A stretch of 64,000 bases of DNA from Lacihabitans soyangensis (GCF_024343775.1 NZ_RJUF01000011.1:1-64000), one strand, 5' to 3'; shown: positions 1 to 9,879, numbered from the stretch's first letter. The notes: a model not told the origin generated them from the sequence alone. Numbers and translations are program-made.

Positions 1-12
1 AATGTCAATTCA

Positions 13-552
13 TATTAGAAATGATTAAAGCCACATTCCTATTCAATCAATTCAATTTATCACAAATTTGAAAAATCCCATTTATTGAATTGTCTCCGGA
101 TTTATCTGGAGATGACAAATATATGAAATCCAATTAGGCTTTAGCCAAAATATTAGAAATGATTAAAGCCACATTCCTATTCAATCAATTCAATTTATCA
201 CAAATTTGAAAAATCCCATTTATTGAATTGTCTCCGGATTTATCTGGAGATGACAAATATATGAAATCCAATTAGGCTTTAGCAAAAATATTAGAAATGA
301 TTAAAGCCACATTCCTATTCAATCATTTATTTGATAAAACATTATATTTTTGAATCAACACAATTTTTGAATTCCCTCCAGATTTATCAGGAGGCCGAAA
401 CAAATTCATTTTGAAATGGGCTTAAGCCACATTCCAATTCAATCTTTCTTTGAATAAATTATCATGATTTTGAATTATTGCAATTGTTGAATTGCCTCCA
501 GATTTATCTGGAGGATAAAATATGATTATCATTGTTTGGCTTTAGCCAAAAC
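13..552. repeat. Tandem REP-type repeat array beside a REP transposase gene
   Basis: This gene-free stretch holds a repeat with a 138-bp period. Units at 13-150 and 151-288 differ by a single base (C at 146, A at 284). A third unit from 289 and a fourth from about 423 are diverged. Each unit carries a hairpin of the type CTCCaGATTTATCtGGAG (93-112, 231-250, 375-394, 495-514) and, near its end, a second small palindrome related to GGCTTTAGCC. The last palindrome (about 536-552) runs up to the stop codon of the transposase gene at 554. Palindromes next to a Y1 transposase match the known REP/TnpA-REP arrangement. The near-identity of the first two units suggests recent tandem duplication. Confidence 0.85.
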
Positions 553-553
553 C

Positions 554-991
554 TTAGCCTTCAAATTTTTGGAATCCAAATTTCCTTATAAACTCATCAT
601 ATTCTTGTTGAAATGTTTTCTTAGAATGATGTTCTTCCTGATTTTTGATATAATCTCTTACTTTATCAATTACTGATTCTGAAACAGAAACCGCAAAATA
701 CTCATCCTGCCACTCAAACTTTTCTTTTGTTAAACCTTCCTTGTTTATCCAAAATGATGATTCTCCCTTTAGCAATTGTATCACTTTTTGAATACTTTGA
801 TCTACCCCCAAAGAAACCAAACAATGGCAATGGTCAGAGTATCCATTCACAAAATCGACGAAAATACCTTTCTTTTTAGCATTTTCACGAATATGATTCC
901 AAACTTTGATTCTCAATTCTTTATTATCAAGAAACTGAGTTCTATTTTTTGTACTCCAAACAAAATGGATGTAAACTTTGACAAATGGCAT
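554..991 (-). CDS. REP-associated tyrosine transposase (IS200-like, Y1/HUH)
   Basis: This 145-residue protein fits the Y1 (IS200/TnpA-REP) family, single-strand DNA nucleases that move or process palindrome-ended DNA through a 5'-phosphotyrosine. The HUH pair is H54-C55-H56 in SDHCHCLV; the middle residue is cysteine rather than the usual aliphatic residue. The catalytic tyrosine is probably Y114 in VRDYIKNQEEHH. The N-terminal VKVYIHFVWSTKNR is typical of the family. The length is that of a complete single-domain enzyme. No second gene such as tnpB is present. Its 3' end abuts a palindrome of the repeat array at 13-552, so the array is the likely substrate; that link is inference from position. 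Confidence 0.9.
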   Translation of the reverse strand: MPFVKVYIHFVWSTKNRTQFLDNKELRIKVWNHIRENAKKKGIFVDFVNGYSDHCHCLVSLGVDQSIQKVIQLLKGESSFWINKEGLTKEKFEWQDEYFAVSVSESVIDKVRDYIKNQEEHHSKKTFQQEYDEFIRKFGFQKFEG

Positions 992-1133
992 TTCAAAACG
1001 AATCTAGGTTGTGAATAGAGATTTCAAATCTATGAAAATTTAACTAAATCACTTTACAATATTAAAATGGCCCAATAAAACTTTTTCAAAAATCTTAGAA
1101 TCCACAAATAAATTCCATTTCCCCACCCACCCC

Positions 1134-1164
1134 TTTGCCCCAAACAGAAAATTCTTTACCTTTA
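1134..1164 (+). promoter_or_regulatory. Bacteroidota-type promoter candidate for the Asp-box protein gene
   Basis: TTTG at 1134-1137 is followed after 19 bases by TACCTTTA at 1157-1164. This is one base away from the Bacteroidota consensus TTTG / TAnnTTTG. It would start transcription near 1171, about 27 bases before the ATG at 1198. Confidence 0.45.
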
Positions 1165-1197
1165 ATATTCATTTACAAACCATTCTAAACCTCTCTT

Positions 1198-4100
1198 ATG
1201 AAAAAACAATTAGCCCTATTATTAATTTTTGTAACCCTTTGCACTTTTGGCCAAAAGAAAAAGACGGCTGCTGTGACCGAAAAACCAAAAGTGGTTGCAG
1301 TCACTGAAAAAGGACCTGACCTATCTGGCTTCAAGTTTCGTTCAGTGGGTCCATCCTTCATGAGCGGCCGTATCATAGATTTGGCCCATAATCCAACCAA
1401 AAGCTCAGAATATTATGTAGCCGTGGCCTCTGGAGGGGTATTTAAAACTACCAATGGCGGTACAACATTTCAGCCCATTTTCGAAAACTATGGTGCATTT
1501 TCGGTGGGTTGTGTCACACTCGACCCGCAAAATCAAAATGTGGTTTGGGTTGGCACCGGCGAAGCCAATAACCAACGTAGCGTGGGCTATGGCGACGGCA
1601 TCTACAAGTCTGAAGATGGCGGTAAAAGCTTTGTCAACATGGGTTTGAAGGACTCCCAACATATCGGCAAAATCATCATAGACCCGAAAAACTCTGACAT
1701 TATTTATGTAGCATCTTATGGTCCATTGTGGAATAGCGGTGGCGAAAGGGGCGTTTACAAATCTATCGATGGCGGAAAAACTTGGACTAACGTTTTGAAA
1801 ATCAGTGATCACACGGGGGTAGCCGATATCGTGATGGACCCAAAAAACTCATCTGTATTATATGCCTCTGCTCACCAACGTCAACGCAAAGGCTACGGCT
1901 ATGTGTCTGGTGGTCCTGAAAGTGCCTTATATAAAAGCACCGATGCAGGTGCCACTTGGAAGAAAATCAACAATGGTTTCCCAGGAGGCGACATCGGACG
2001 TATTGCTATAGCCATTTCTCCGATAAATACCGATGTACTTTATGCTCATCTGGAGGCTACAACGGGCAACAACGGCTCCTACAAAAGCACTGACCGTGGT
2101 GCAAGTTGGATAAAAATGAGCTCTTATGCTTCTTCAGGTCTATATTATGGTAAAATCTACCCTGACCCCGTTCAGTTTGATAGAATCTTTGTCGGCGATG
2201 TTTATTCTAAATATTCAAACGACGGCGGCAAAACTTGGGTGAACCTCAACCACCAAAACATCCATGTAGACAACCACATCATTACCATAGACCCAAAAGA
2301 CAACCAACATATTTTTATGGGCGGAGATGGCGGTTTGTATGAATCTTTCAATTTGGGACAAAACTGGCATTTTAAGCAAAATTTATCGATCACGCAGTTT
2401 TACAGAGTGGCTCTTGACAATGCATTTCCGTTTTATAATATTTATGGAGGCACACAAGACAACAGCAGTTTCGGAGGTCCGAGTCGTACGACCAACCAAG
2501 CGGGCATCACCAACAATGACTGGTACCTTACAGTGGGCGGTGATGGATTTGAATCGGCAGTGGACTGGAGCAATCCCGACATCGTATATGCTCAATGGCA
2601 GCACGGCGGACTGATACGTTACGACAAAAAAACAGGCGAACAAATAGACATCAAACCCGTGCCTTTGGAGGGTGAGCCAGCACTACGCTGGAACTGGGAC
2701 TCTCCTTTGTTGGTATCCAAATACGATGCAAAAAGACTTTATTTTGGTGCGAACAAAATTTACAGATCAGACGACAGAGGAAATTCATGGAAGTTGATTT
2801 CGGGAGATTTGAGCCGACAAATAGACCGCAATAAATTACCTTATATGGATAAGGTATGGAGCATGGATGCCGTACAAAAAAATACCAGTACGTCTATCTA
2901 CGGCCAATCTACCTTTATATCTGAAAGCCCCTTGGATGAAAATATTTTATATGTAGGTACAGACGACGGCTTGGTACAAGTAACCACCGATGGTGGCAAA
3001 ACTTGGACCAAAATAGACAACATTCCTGGCGTACCCGCTATGAGTTACGTACCACAAGTCATTTGCTCTCAGCATGATAAAAATACAGCCTATGTGGTAT
3101 TTAACCACCACCGATATGGCGATTTCAAACCATATTTGGTAAAAACAACCGATGGCGGAAAAACTTGGACCAGCATAAGCGGTAATTTGCCTGAACGTGG
3201 CTCGGTTTATACCATTGCAGAAGACCATGTGGACGGCAACTTGCTATTTGCTGGAACTGAATTTGGACTTTTTGCTAGTCTGAATGGTGGAAAAACTTGG
3301 ACACAGATGAAAAACAATTTGCCAGTGATAGCCATCAAAGATTTGGAAATACAAAGAAGGGAAAATGACTTGGTTTTGGCCACCTTTGGTAGAGGATTTT
3401 ATATTTTAGACAACTATGCAGCCATGCGAAGTATTTCTAAAACTGAAGGAAAAGAAGCCTTGATATTTCCCATAAAATCTGAATGGGCATTTAACCAAAA
3501 AGATCCGCTTGGAGGGAGAGGAACTGGTACCCAGGGCGATAGCTATTACACGGCTGAAAACCCACCAGTTGGAACCACTATTAGATATTTTGTAAAAGAA
3601 ACACCCAAATCTTTGAAAGATAAAAGGAAAGAAAATGAAAAAGCCCTATTAGCCAAAGGGGAGTTAAAAGGCTATCCAAGTTTGGACTCTATCGTGGCTG
3701 AAGAAAACGAAATTTTGGGTGCTTATTACCTCACTATCACAGACGATAAACAAAACACTGTGCGTAGATATCAAGTGAAACCCAAAAAAGGAATGAACGA
3801 ATTTTTATGGAATTTCAGTACTTCTAATGGGTTCTCCATAAACACTGAAAATAACGCTGGAGCCAATGATGGCTTGCCTGTCATTCCCGGAAAATATGCC
3901 GCTCAATTGAGCTATTTTGATGGTAATACCGTAAAAACTTTGACGGATGCAGAGCCTTTTGAAGTAAAAAGTTTGGGCTGGGCTACTTTACCCATTCAAG
4001 ATTACCAAGCTCTACAAACCTTCGCCAATGAGGTAAAAGACTTTGCAAGAGTGGTATTTGGCACGAGCGAGCATGTGGCATTTTTAAAAGAAAAGCACAA

Positions 4101-4467
4101 GGCACTGAAAGCGGCTTTGCTGGCCAATCCAAATTCTAAACTAGAAAACATGGCGGCTCTTACCCGGATGGAACTTGAATTCCAGAAAATAAATTTAGCT
4201 CTTGATGGAAACGAGGCCTTGGAAAAACATCAGTTTGAGGTATTACCAGGAATTTCAGACCGAATAAGAACAATAGTTTTCGGTATGTATGGTCATTCAA
4301 CTGAGCCAACCTCTACCCAAAAACAAGGTTTGGCTTATGCGAAAAAGCTTTTCGGAGATACCTACAAAAGTGTAGCTCAGTTGGATAAAACCATGACCGA
4401 TCTTCAAAAATCACTTGAAAACAACAAAATACCTTACATCCAAGGCTCTCTGCCTAAGTGGGATTGA
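1198..4467 (+). CDS. Secreted Asp-box (BNR/VPS10-like) beta-propeller protein
   Basis: A 1089-residue protein with a signal peptide (MKKQLALLLIFVTLCTFGQ). About nine Asp-box repeats of the type S/T-x-D-x-G-x-T-W occur between residues about 135 and 720, for example YKSEDGGKSF, YKSIDGGKTW, YRSDDRGNSW and TTDGGKTWTS. This predicts one or two beta-propellers as in VPS10/sortilin-type and BNR proteins. Such proteins are often labelled glycosyl hydrolase, but no sialidase active site was recognised, so the activity is unknown. The last roughly 350 residues form a separate region ending in a helical segment. No T9SS sorting domain is seen, so the periplasm or outer membrane is likely. It stands alone with its own promoter candidate and terminator. 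Confidence 0.85.
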   Translation: MKKQLALLLIFVTLCTFGQKKKTAAVTEKPKVVAVTEKGPDLSGFKFRSVGPSFMSGRIIDLAHNPTKSSEYYVAVASGGVFKTTNGGTTFQPIFENYGAFSVGCVTLDPQNQNVVWVGTGEANNQRSVGYGDGIYKSEDGGKSFVNMGLKDSQHIGKIIIDPKNSDIIYVASYGPLWNSGGERGVYKSIDGGKTWTNVLKISDHTGVADIVMDPKNSSVLYASAHQRQRKGYGYVSGGPESALYKSTDAGATWKKINNGFPGGDIGRIAIAISPINTDVLYAHLEATTGNNGSYKSTDRGASWIKMSSYASSGLYYGKIYPDPVQFDRIFVGDVYSKYSNDGGKTWVNLNHQNIHVDNHIITIDPKDNQHIFMGGDGGLYESFNLGQNWHFKQNLSITQFYRVALDNAFPFYNIYGGTQDNSSFGGPSRTTNQAGITNNDWYLTVGGDGFESAVDWSNPDIVYAQWQHGGLIRYDKKTGEQIDIKPVPLEGEPALRWNWDSPLLVSKYDAKRLYFGANKIYRSDDRGNSWKLISGDLSRQIDRNKLPYMDKVWSMDAVQKNTSTSIYGQSTFISESPLDENILYVGTDDGLVQVTTDGGKTWTKIDNIPGVPAMSYVPQVICSQHDKNTAYVVFNHHRYGDFKPYLVKTTDGGKTWTSISGNLPERGSVYTIAEDHVDGNLLFAGTEFGLFASLNGGKTWTQMKNNLPVIAIKDLEIQRRENDLVLATFGRGFYILDNYAAMRSISKTEGKEALIFPIKSEWAFNQKDPLGGRGTGTQGDSYYTAENPPVGTTIRYFVKETPKSLKDKRKENEKALLAKGELKGYPSLDSIVAEENEILGAYYLTITDDKQNTVRRYQVKPKKGMNEFLWNFSTSNGFSINTENNAGANDGLPVIPGKYAAQLSYFDGNTVKTLTDAEPFEVKSLGWATLPIQDYQALQTFANEVKDFARVVFGTSEHVAFLKEKHKALKAALLANPNSKLENMAALTRMELEFQKINLALDGNEALEKHQFEVLPGISDRIRTIVFGMYGHSTEPTSTQKQGLAYAKKLFGDTYKSVAQLDKTMTDLQKSLENNKIPYIQGSLPKWD

Positions 4468-4488
4468 TTTTTACTTATAGACACTAAA

Positions 4489-4520
4489 AAACGAAGCTCA
4501 GTTTTGGGCTTCGTTTTTAT
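4489..4520. terminator. Bidirectional intrinsic terminator between convergent genes
   Basis: AAACGAAGCTCA (4489-4500) pairs with TGGGCTTCGTTT (4505-4516), a 12-bp stem with one G-T pair and a GTTT loop. There are A residues before it and T residues after it. It sits between the stop at 4467 (plus) and the stop at 4544 (minus), so it can serve both. Confidence 0.8.
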
Positions 4521-4543
4521 TTTATGAAGAAATTAGTTTTTGA

Positions 4544-5551
4544 TTATTTGTAGATACGCTGCATAATCTGCTCACCCACTTTGGGTCGATAATGCGAAAA
4601 TTCATAGTAATTGGTTTTAGGTTTTGTGAACTCGTTTATACCTGAAAAATCAAAAACAAATTCACTTCCAAATATGCTGTTAAGAACATTCAGATCTGTT
4701 AAATTAAACTTTACCTGACTATATAAAGGGCTGATAACCAGCCTATAATTTGTGTTGTGTTTGTCAAAAATGGCCTTTATTTCTTGTAACATTTTCCTCT
4801 GTTTGTCTGAAATTTTCGCCAGAGTATCACTTCTGAACAAGCCATCTCGAATAGGCAACAAGTGAGCCATTTTCTGATAATATTCGGTTTCCGACTCTGC
4901 CAACATACCGTCTAATTCTACCCATTTGGTTTCGTTACTTAAGGGCAAAATTTTAGATTTGTATGGCTCTATAACACCCAACATAAAAGGCGAGTATTTC
5001 CCCGAAATCAAATGCGTGTAATAGCAAAACAAAAATTTTGGAGTCAAGTAACTCTTCAAAAACTCCCAATGAAATTTGTAAAAACTCTCTCCTGATAAAG
5101 CGGGATGTTTAATAAAAAGGTATCCTTTTGAATTGGTTTCGGTCATGAAAGTTTCATCTTTTTCGACCACGATCAACACATTTTTGAGTTTCAATCCCAA
5201 AGAATCTATCAACTTTATCTTTTTGTAAATACCGTAGATAGTCTCGCTGTAAGCATCATAGGTGAAAATGTTTGAAGAATCAGGAAGATGCTTTCGCCAT
5301 GCCGAATGTTGGAAAGCAACAGTTCTCGAGCTACCGAAAATATAGGAATCATATTTTTGGTTGGTATAATTTCTCAAAAAATTAGTCGTGGAAATGAAGT
5401 CTTTGTTTCCACTTGTTAGCTTGTTTGAATAATCCTTATAGTCTTTGATTACATAAAAAGGGTCGAAAATCAGGTAAGCAGCTAATAAAATGGCCAAAAT
5501 TCCACCACCAACAGTACCAAAATTATAAATATCCTTAAGGAAGTTTTTCAT
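4544..5551 (-). CDS. Membrane-anchored SGNH-like partner of the MBOAT acyltransferase
   Basis: A 335-residue protein with one N-terminal membrane segment (about residues 12-30) and a large extracytoplasmic domain. A GSSRT block near residue 75 resembles the first SGNH motif carrying the nucleophilic serine, and SHYRPKVGEQ near the C-terminus fits the histidine block. Proteins of this shape usually sit beside MBOAT genes (as AlgJ/AlgX and similar proteins do beside AlgI) and complete acyl transfer to an exported polymer. The ATG at 5551 lies two bases after the stop of the MBOAT gene; a TTG at 5557 overlapping that stop is possible but less likely. The acyl acceptor is unknown. Confidence 0.7.
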   Translation of the reverse strand: MKNFLKDIYNFGTVGGGILAILLAAYLIFDPFYVIKDYKDYSNKLTSGNKDFISTTNFLRNYTNQKYDSYIFGSSRTVAFQHSAWRKHLPDSSNIFTYDAYSETIYGIYKKIKLIDSLGLKLKNVLIVVEKDETFMTETNSKGYLFIKHPALSGESFYKFHWEFLKSYLTPKFLFCYYTHLISGKYSPFMLGVIEPYKSKILPLSNETKWVELDGMLAESETEYYQKMAHLLPIRDGLFRSDTLAKISDKQRKMLQEIKAIFDKHNTNYRLVISPLYSQVKFNLTDLNVLNSIFGSEFVFDFSGINEFTKPKTNYYEFSHYRPKVGEQIMQRIYK

Positions 5552-5553
5552 TG

Positions 5554-7002
5554 TCAAAATTGGAAATAGATGAAAGTCTGTTCATTACCGCTCTTATAAA
5601 TCATAACCAATATCAAAAAATAATAAAATGACCACCTCAATATTTTAGAACGTCCTTTTAATAAATTTTGCAACGCGAAGTCGCCGTCTTTACCAAACCA
5701 TTCAATTATCAAGAAGAACAGTACAAAAACAGCCACAATGTATGAGTTTTCGATATATTGAAACGCTGGAACGGTGAAAAATGACAAGGAGAAAATTTGG
5801 GAAAATATTAATTTTATCTCTGAAATAGACTCAATTCTGAAGAATATCCAAATTAGAGACACCAGCAAAAAGGTCTTAATTATTCTGAATCCATCTAAAA
5901 TACCCTGCTGGAAATCATTTTTAACCCACTTACTTACAGCGATATCGAAGTGCCCGGTAAAAAGTTTCGGCATAAGAAGAAGCCAATTCGCCAAACTCCA
6001 AAGAACAAAATGCCAGCTGGCTCCATGCCAAAGTCCGCTAATACAAAATACAAAAAACACATTGAAAATTCTTCTAATTCTCCCGTGATCACTTCCCCCC
6101 AGAGGAATGTAGAGGTAATCTCTGAACCAGGAACTCAAAGAGATGTGCCACCTCCGCCAAAATTCCACCAAACTTTTTGCAAAATAGGGATAGGCAAAAT
6201 TTCGAATCAGGTTAAAACCCAATAATTTGGCAGTTCCACTGGCCATCTCAGAGTAGCCAGAGAAATCGGCGTAAATTTGGAATGAGAAAAATATAGCCCC
6301 TAAAAAATAAGTGCTGCCCGAAAGTATATCTGCATCATCAAATATCAAATTTGCAAAAAAACCACAGTTATCAGCAATAACTAACTTCTTGAAAAGTCCC
6401 CAAAGAAATTGACATATTCCCTCCTTTGCCAGCAAGTAATCAAATTTTCGAGCCTTTTGAATTTGAGGTAAAAGGTGTGTTGCTCTTTCAATAGGACCTG
6501 CCACTAGTAATGGAAAAAAACTCACAAAAACGGCATAAACTACAAAGTCCTCTTCGGGTGAAATTTTACGTGTGTAAACATCAAAAATATACGAAATACC
6601 ATGAAAAGTATAGAAAGAAATACCAACAGGAAGTATAAGATTCAATAAAATCGGGTCAACTTTCCAGCCAAAATGACCCAATAATTGAGCAAACGAAGTA
6701 GAGAAGAAATCAAAATATTTGAAAACTCCCAATAGACCTAAATTAATGACTAAACTTAGGATAAAGAAATTTTTACGTTGAGAATCAGATCGGCTATTAT
6801 GAATAAAATGAGAAAGAAAATAATCCAAAACAGTAGAAAAAAGCAACAAAAATGTAAATCGCCAGTCCCAAAATCCATAAAAGATGTAGCTAGCTACAAA
6901 TAATAGTATATTTTGTTTTGTCAGATTTTTCTTAAAAACAAACCAATAAAGTGTGAATACTGACAGGAAAAATGGAATAAACGCAAATGAAACAAAGGAC
7001 AT
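5554..7002 (-). CDS. MBOAT family O-acyltransferase (AlgI/DltB-like)
   Basis: A 482-residue polytopic membrane protein with the hallmarks of membrane-bound O-acyltransferases. FWRRWHISLSSWFRDYLYIP lies around residue 285, and the invariant histidine is in SGLWHGASW around residue 325. The family moves acyl groups, commonly acetyl, across the membrane onto cell-surface polysaccharide or teichoic acid. The full family length is present. It is translationally coupled to the downstream SGNH-like gene, making a two-gene acylation module. No polysaccharide synthase is adjacent, so the substrate cannot be read from context. Confidence 0.92.
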   Translation of the reverse strand: MSFVSFAFIPFFLSVFTLYWFVFKKNLTKQNILLFVASYIFYGFWDWRFTFLLLFSTVLDYFLSHFIHNSRSDSQRKNFFILSLVINLGLLGVFKYFDFFSTSFAQLLGHFGWKVDPILLNLILPVGISFYTFHGISYIFDVYTRKISPEEDFVVYAVFVSFFPLLVAGPIERATHLLPQIQKARKFDYLLAKEGICQFLWGLFKKLVIADNCGFFANLIFDDADILSGSTYFLGAIFFSFQIYADFSGYSEMASGTAKLLGFNLIRNFAYPYFAKSLVEFWRRWHISLSSWFRDYLYIPLGGSDHGRIRRIFNVFFVFCISGLWHGASWHFVLWSLANWLLLMPKLFTGHFDIAVSKWVKNDFQQGILDGFRIIKTFLLVSLIWIFFRIESISEIKLIFSQIFSLSFFTVPAFQYIENSYIVAVFVLFFLIIEWFGKDGDFALQNLLKGRSKILRWSFYYFLILVMIYKSGNEQTFIYFQF

Positions 7003-7199
7003 CTTTTGCCTATTTTTTAGGTAAAAGTATCAACTGTAATTTGTCAAAAAAACTCCATTCCATAAATCTAATAATATTCTAATTAATCTCTAACAAGTAT
7101 ATAATATTGAATAATAGACACTTACGCCATTTTTAATCCAACGCAACAGAAGAAATTTGGTAGTTCTTCAGAAATAAGGTGCTACTATGAAACCCCGCC

Positions 7200-9122
7200 T
7201 CAATTCACCAAAAAATAAAATATCCTACAGGCATTACCTAAACTTTTCGGATTCTTCTCACTGTCAATTTTTACAGTCAACTTATGCCTTTTATCTTTCA
7301 ACTTATCATCCAACACCAGATACCACGGCAAATGTAAAGAGCTGCTCCATTGGGTATATAAATCTAACTTTGGGTATTGTTTTCCGTCAATGCTATATTC
7401 CAAAACTCCAGCATCTGGCCCTGAGGCTATACAGATTCCTACGGCAGTTCCTGTAAAATCCAGCGTAAATTCACTACCAACTTCAGTAGATACAAGGGCT
7501 GGGATATCCACGAATTGTTTTCGGGTAGAAACACCATCGTCGGGCCTCCAAGACTGCTCAATCTTCCAATTTTTAAGTGTCTTTGCTTTTTTAATATCAA
7601 AATAATCACCCCTAAAGTAACTGAAAACATCTAATTGTTTTAGTAAAACCCTTGGGCGAGAAGTGGCTGTGAAGTCAGTATTTTTATAGCAATTATTCAA
7701 AAAAGTCTTCATTGATCGAAAATACACCTCTTGTCCAAATACTGAAGGGTGTAAATCCTTGAAGTCATCTTTCCAATTAAACTCCCCCGCAAGAATTCTA
7801 TCCGTTACCTCCTTGGCTAGATTTATCTCGCCAACATTGTAATACTCAGCTACACGATTGTGATTTTTGATTTCCTCGGGTTCTTTTCCGGCATTGTAAT
7901 CTGCCATCTTCTCAGGATCCACAAAATGCATCACCAAAACATCCATCATTGAGTTTTCCAACAACGCATGCCTAATGATACCTTCCATGCCGCGAATCTG
8001 AGCTACCGAACTAAAACCGTTGGTTCGGTCATTTACGGCAGCCTCCTCAATGAGCAAATCAATCTTTCCCTTCGAAAAAACTTCCTTACCGATTCGAAAG
8101 GCCCCCGGTGTACTGCCTGTAGAAGCTATTCCAGCATTTATGAATTCAAATTTTGTTTCAGGAAACTTCTCCTGGAGGTACTGTGAAAACTTATCTCTCC
8201 AACCTGAACTCTCGGTAATTGAGCCACCCATAAATGCCACCCTACCAAACTTCTCTTTTTGAAATTTTCTAAAACTATTGGCCAAACCACCTCTAATTTG
8301 ATGATATTTAGCAGGGTCTAAAACTGTTTTTGAAGGTACCGAATTCTGTTCTATAAAATCGGCAATTTCCTCAGGGTTTTCTATCAAAAAATGATGCCCT
8401 TGTAAACTTTTTTCACCTTTGATCATTGGCCAAACGGTAGCCTTGCCACCTAGTTTTATATAGTTTTCTACCAAACGAAACGTATTTTCTTCATTAGGTA
8501 CAATCATGTCTTCTAGGCTGATAGCATGCAAAATAGGCACTTTGCAGGCGGCCAAACCTTTCAAATTATCCATAGGTTGATCAGAAAAACTCTGTGCCTC
8601 GGCTTCCGTAAATTTATAATTTTGTAAAAGCGAATTCCAATCGTCTTTGGAGCCATGCCGCATGGGCCACGACTTGAAATCACATACAGGTGCTTCTGCA
8701 TAAATACAACTGACTTTCAATGGATTTCGCTTCGCCCATGCGTATACATAAAGCCCACCCCTACTCACTCCCTCTAAGGCAACTTTGGCGGCCAATCGCC
8801 TTTCTGACACCAAAAAATTGTAGAAATCGTCCCAGATTTGCATAGCAGTTGGGCTTCCAAACATATCGTTGGTATTAACATACGCCACATGAAATCCTCT
8901 TTCGAGCAAAATCGAGTCTGTTTCAGTATGCCAATCCGGAAAATGTGCCCGCCAAACCCATGGATTTCCGAAAGCGGACACTTTAGGTTTCATCAGCCAA
9001 GCCGGTCTTCCTTGAAAATCGAAATACTCCCTTGAAAAACCTCTAATAGTTTCAGTTTTTTGACCAAAAACCAAATTATTGAAAATAAACAAAATTAAAA
9101 CCGAGAGGATATTTCTTGACAT
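7200..9122 (-). CDS. Secreted double esterase: alpha/beta-hydrolase fused to SGNH hydrolase
   Basis: A 640-residue protein with a signal peptide (cleaved after about FG-20). The first domain (about 30-260) is an alpha/beta hydrolase with nucleophile elbow GVSRGG (S120), a probable acid at D205 (LEDMIVP) and histidine 243/244 in QGHHF. The second (about 290-490) is SGNH-type: block I MGGSIT (S301), block III AVND (N364) and a DLHPS block near 456-460. The spacing of the D/H pair is slightly unusual. A C-terminal beta-rich region (about 520-640) may bind carbohydrate. Both halves look catalytically competent. A role in deacylating plant or algal glycans is inference. Confidence 0.82.
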   Translation of the reverse strand: MSRNILSVLILFIFNNLVFGQKTETIRGFSREYFDFQGRPAWLMKPKVSAFGNPWVWRAHFPDWHTETDSILLERGFHVAYVNTNDMFGSPTAMQIWDDFYNFLVSERRLAAKVALEGVSRGGLYVYAWAKRNPLKVSCIYAEAPVCDFKSWPMRHGSKDDWNSLLQNYKFTEAEAQSFSDQPMDNLKGLAACKVPILHAISLEDMIVPNEENTFRLVENYIKLGGKATVWPMIKGEKSLQGHHFLIENPEEIADFIEQNSVPSKTVLDPAKYHQIRGGLANSFRKFQKEKFGRVAFMGGSITESSGWRDKFSQYLQEKFPETKFEFINAGIASTGSTPGAFRIGKEVFSKGKIDLLIEEAAVNDRTNGFSSVAQIRGMEGIIRHALLENSMMDVLVMHFVDPEKMADYNAGKEPEEIKNHNRVAEYYNVGEINLAKEVTDRILAGEFNWKDDFKDLHPSVFGQEVYFRSMKTFLNNCYKNTDFTATSRPRVLLKQLDVFSYFRGDYFDIKKAKTLKNWKIEQSWRPDDGVSTRKQFVDIPALVSTEVGSEFTLDFTGTAVGICIASGPDAGVLEYSIDGKQYPKLDLYTQWSSSLHLPWYLVLDDKLKDKRHKLTVKIDSEKNPKSLGNACRIFYFLVN

Positions 9123-9270
9123 TTTGATAGAGTTGAATAAATATAAAATTATACAAAAACCACGTATTTAGTAGAAAACAATGGGGATATTTCAACGAAT
9201 ATGTTGATTTTTAACTAGGACAATAAATTTGGAAGAAATACTTTATTTTTGTGTTATCTGAACCAAAAAA

Positions 9271-9819
9271 ATGCAAACAAGCAACCTCTCCAAGCAAACC
9301 CGATTTTATCGAAAAATACACAAATGGCTGGCTGTGCCGATGTTTTTAGTGATGTTTGTGATTGGAGGCACGGGTTTGCTTCTGGGCTGGAAAAAACAAA
9401 CCGCTCTTTTGCCCAAAACTCAGAAAGGAGCCACAGAAAACAGTGGAGATTGGATAAAAATTGACAGTTTGGTTTCGGTGGCAAAAGCTTATTCTAGAGA
9501 CTCTCTAAAAAAAGATGATGAAATAGACCGAATAGACATCCGACCACAAAAAGGTATAGCCAAAATAGTTTTCGTAAATCATTTTACAGAATTGCAGCTT
9601 GACTGTAAAACCGCCGAGATACTTTCTATAAGTACCAGAAAATCAGACTTTATTGAAAAAATACACGATGGTTCAATTGTAGATTACTTCGTAAAAACAT
9701 CGAAAGACCAGTTCAAACTTTTCTATACTACGGCTGCCTCTTTAAGTCTCATTTTGTTGTCTTTCAGTGGTTTTTGGCTTTGGTATAATCCGATTAGGAT
9801 TAAGAGAAATAAAAAGTAA
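9271..9819 (+). CDS. PepSY-associated membrane protein
   Basis: A 182-residue protein with two membrane segments (about 18-40 and 150-173) around an extracytoplasmic domain of about 110 residues. The opening RKIHKWLAVPMFLVMFVIGGTG and the closing LSFSGFWLWYNP are typical of PepSY-associated TM proteins. Related proteins are often found near iron or redox functions, but no such neighbour is present here. A TATTTTTG box (9244-9251) lies just upstream, without a good -33 element. The function is otherwise unknown. Confidence 0.75.
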   Translation: MQTSNLSKQTRFYRKIHKWLAVPMFLVMFVIGGTGLLLGWKKQTALLPKTQKGATENSGDWIKIDSLVSVAKAYSRDSLKKDDEIDRIDIRPQKGIAKIVFVNHFTELQLDCKTAEILSISTRKSDFIEKIHDGSIVDYFVKTSKDQFKLFYTTAASLSLILLSFSGFWLWYNPIRIKRNKK

Positions 9820-9879
9820 GCCTAAATAATATTCCAAAAATGTAATTTAGTTTTGAAATGGATTTATGCGTAAATTATA

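Noticed and set aside
1-552. Possible CRISPR array from regularly spaced repeats
   Set aside because: The period is 138 bp, the repeated unit includes the would-be spacers, and no cas gene is present; it fits REP-type tandem duplication.
776-1018. Open frame of 80 codons on the plus strand
   Set aside because: It is antisense to the transposase gene, whose protein is clearly family-like; the frame has no recognisable feature.
1198-4467. Sialidase or glycosyl hydrolase call for the Asp-box protein
   Set aside because: Asp-boxes alone do not define sialidases, and no arginine triad or other catalytic set was recognised.
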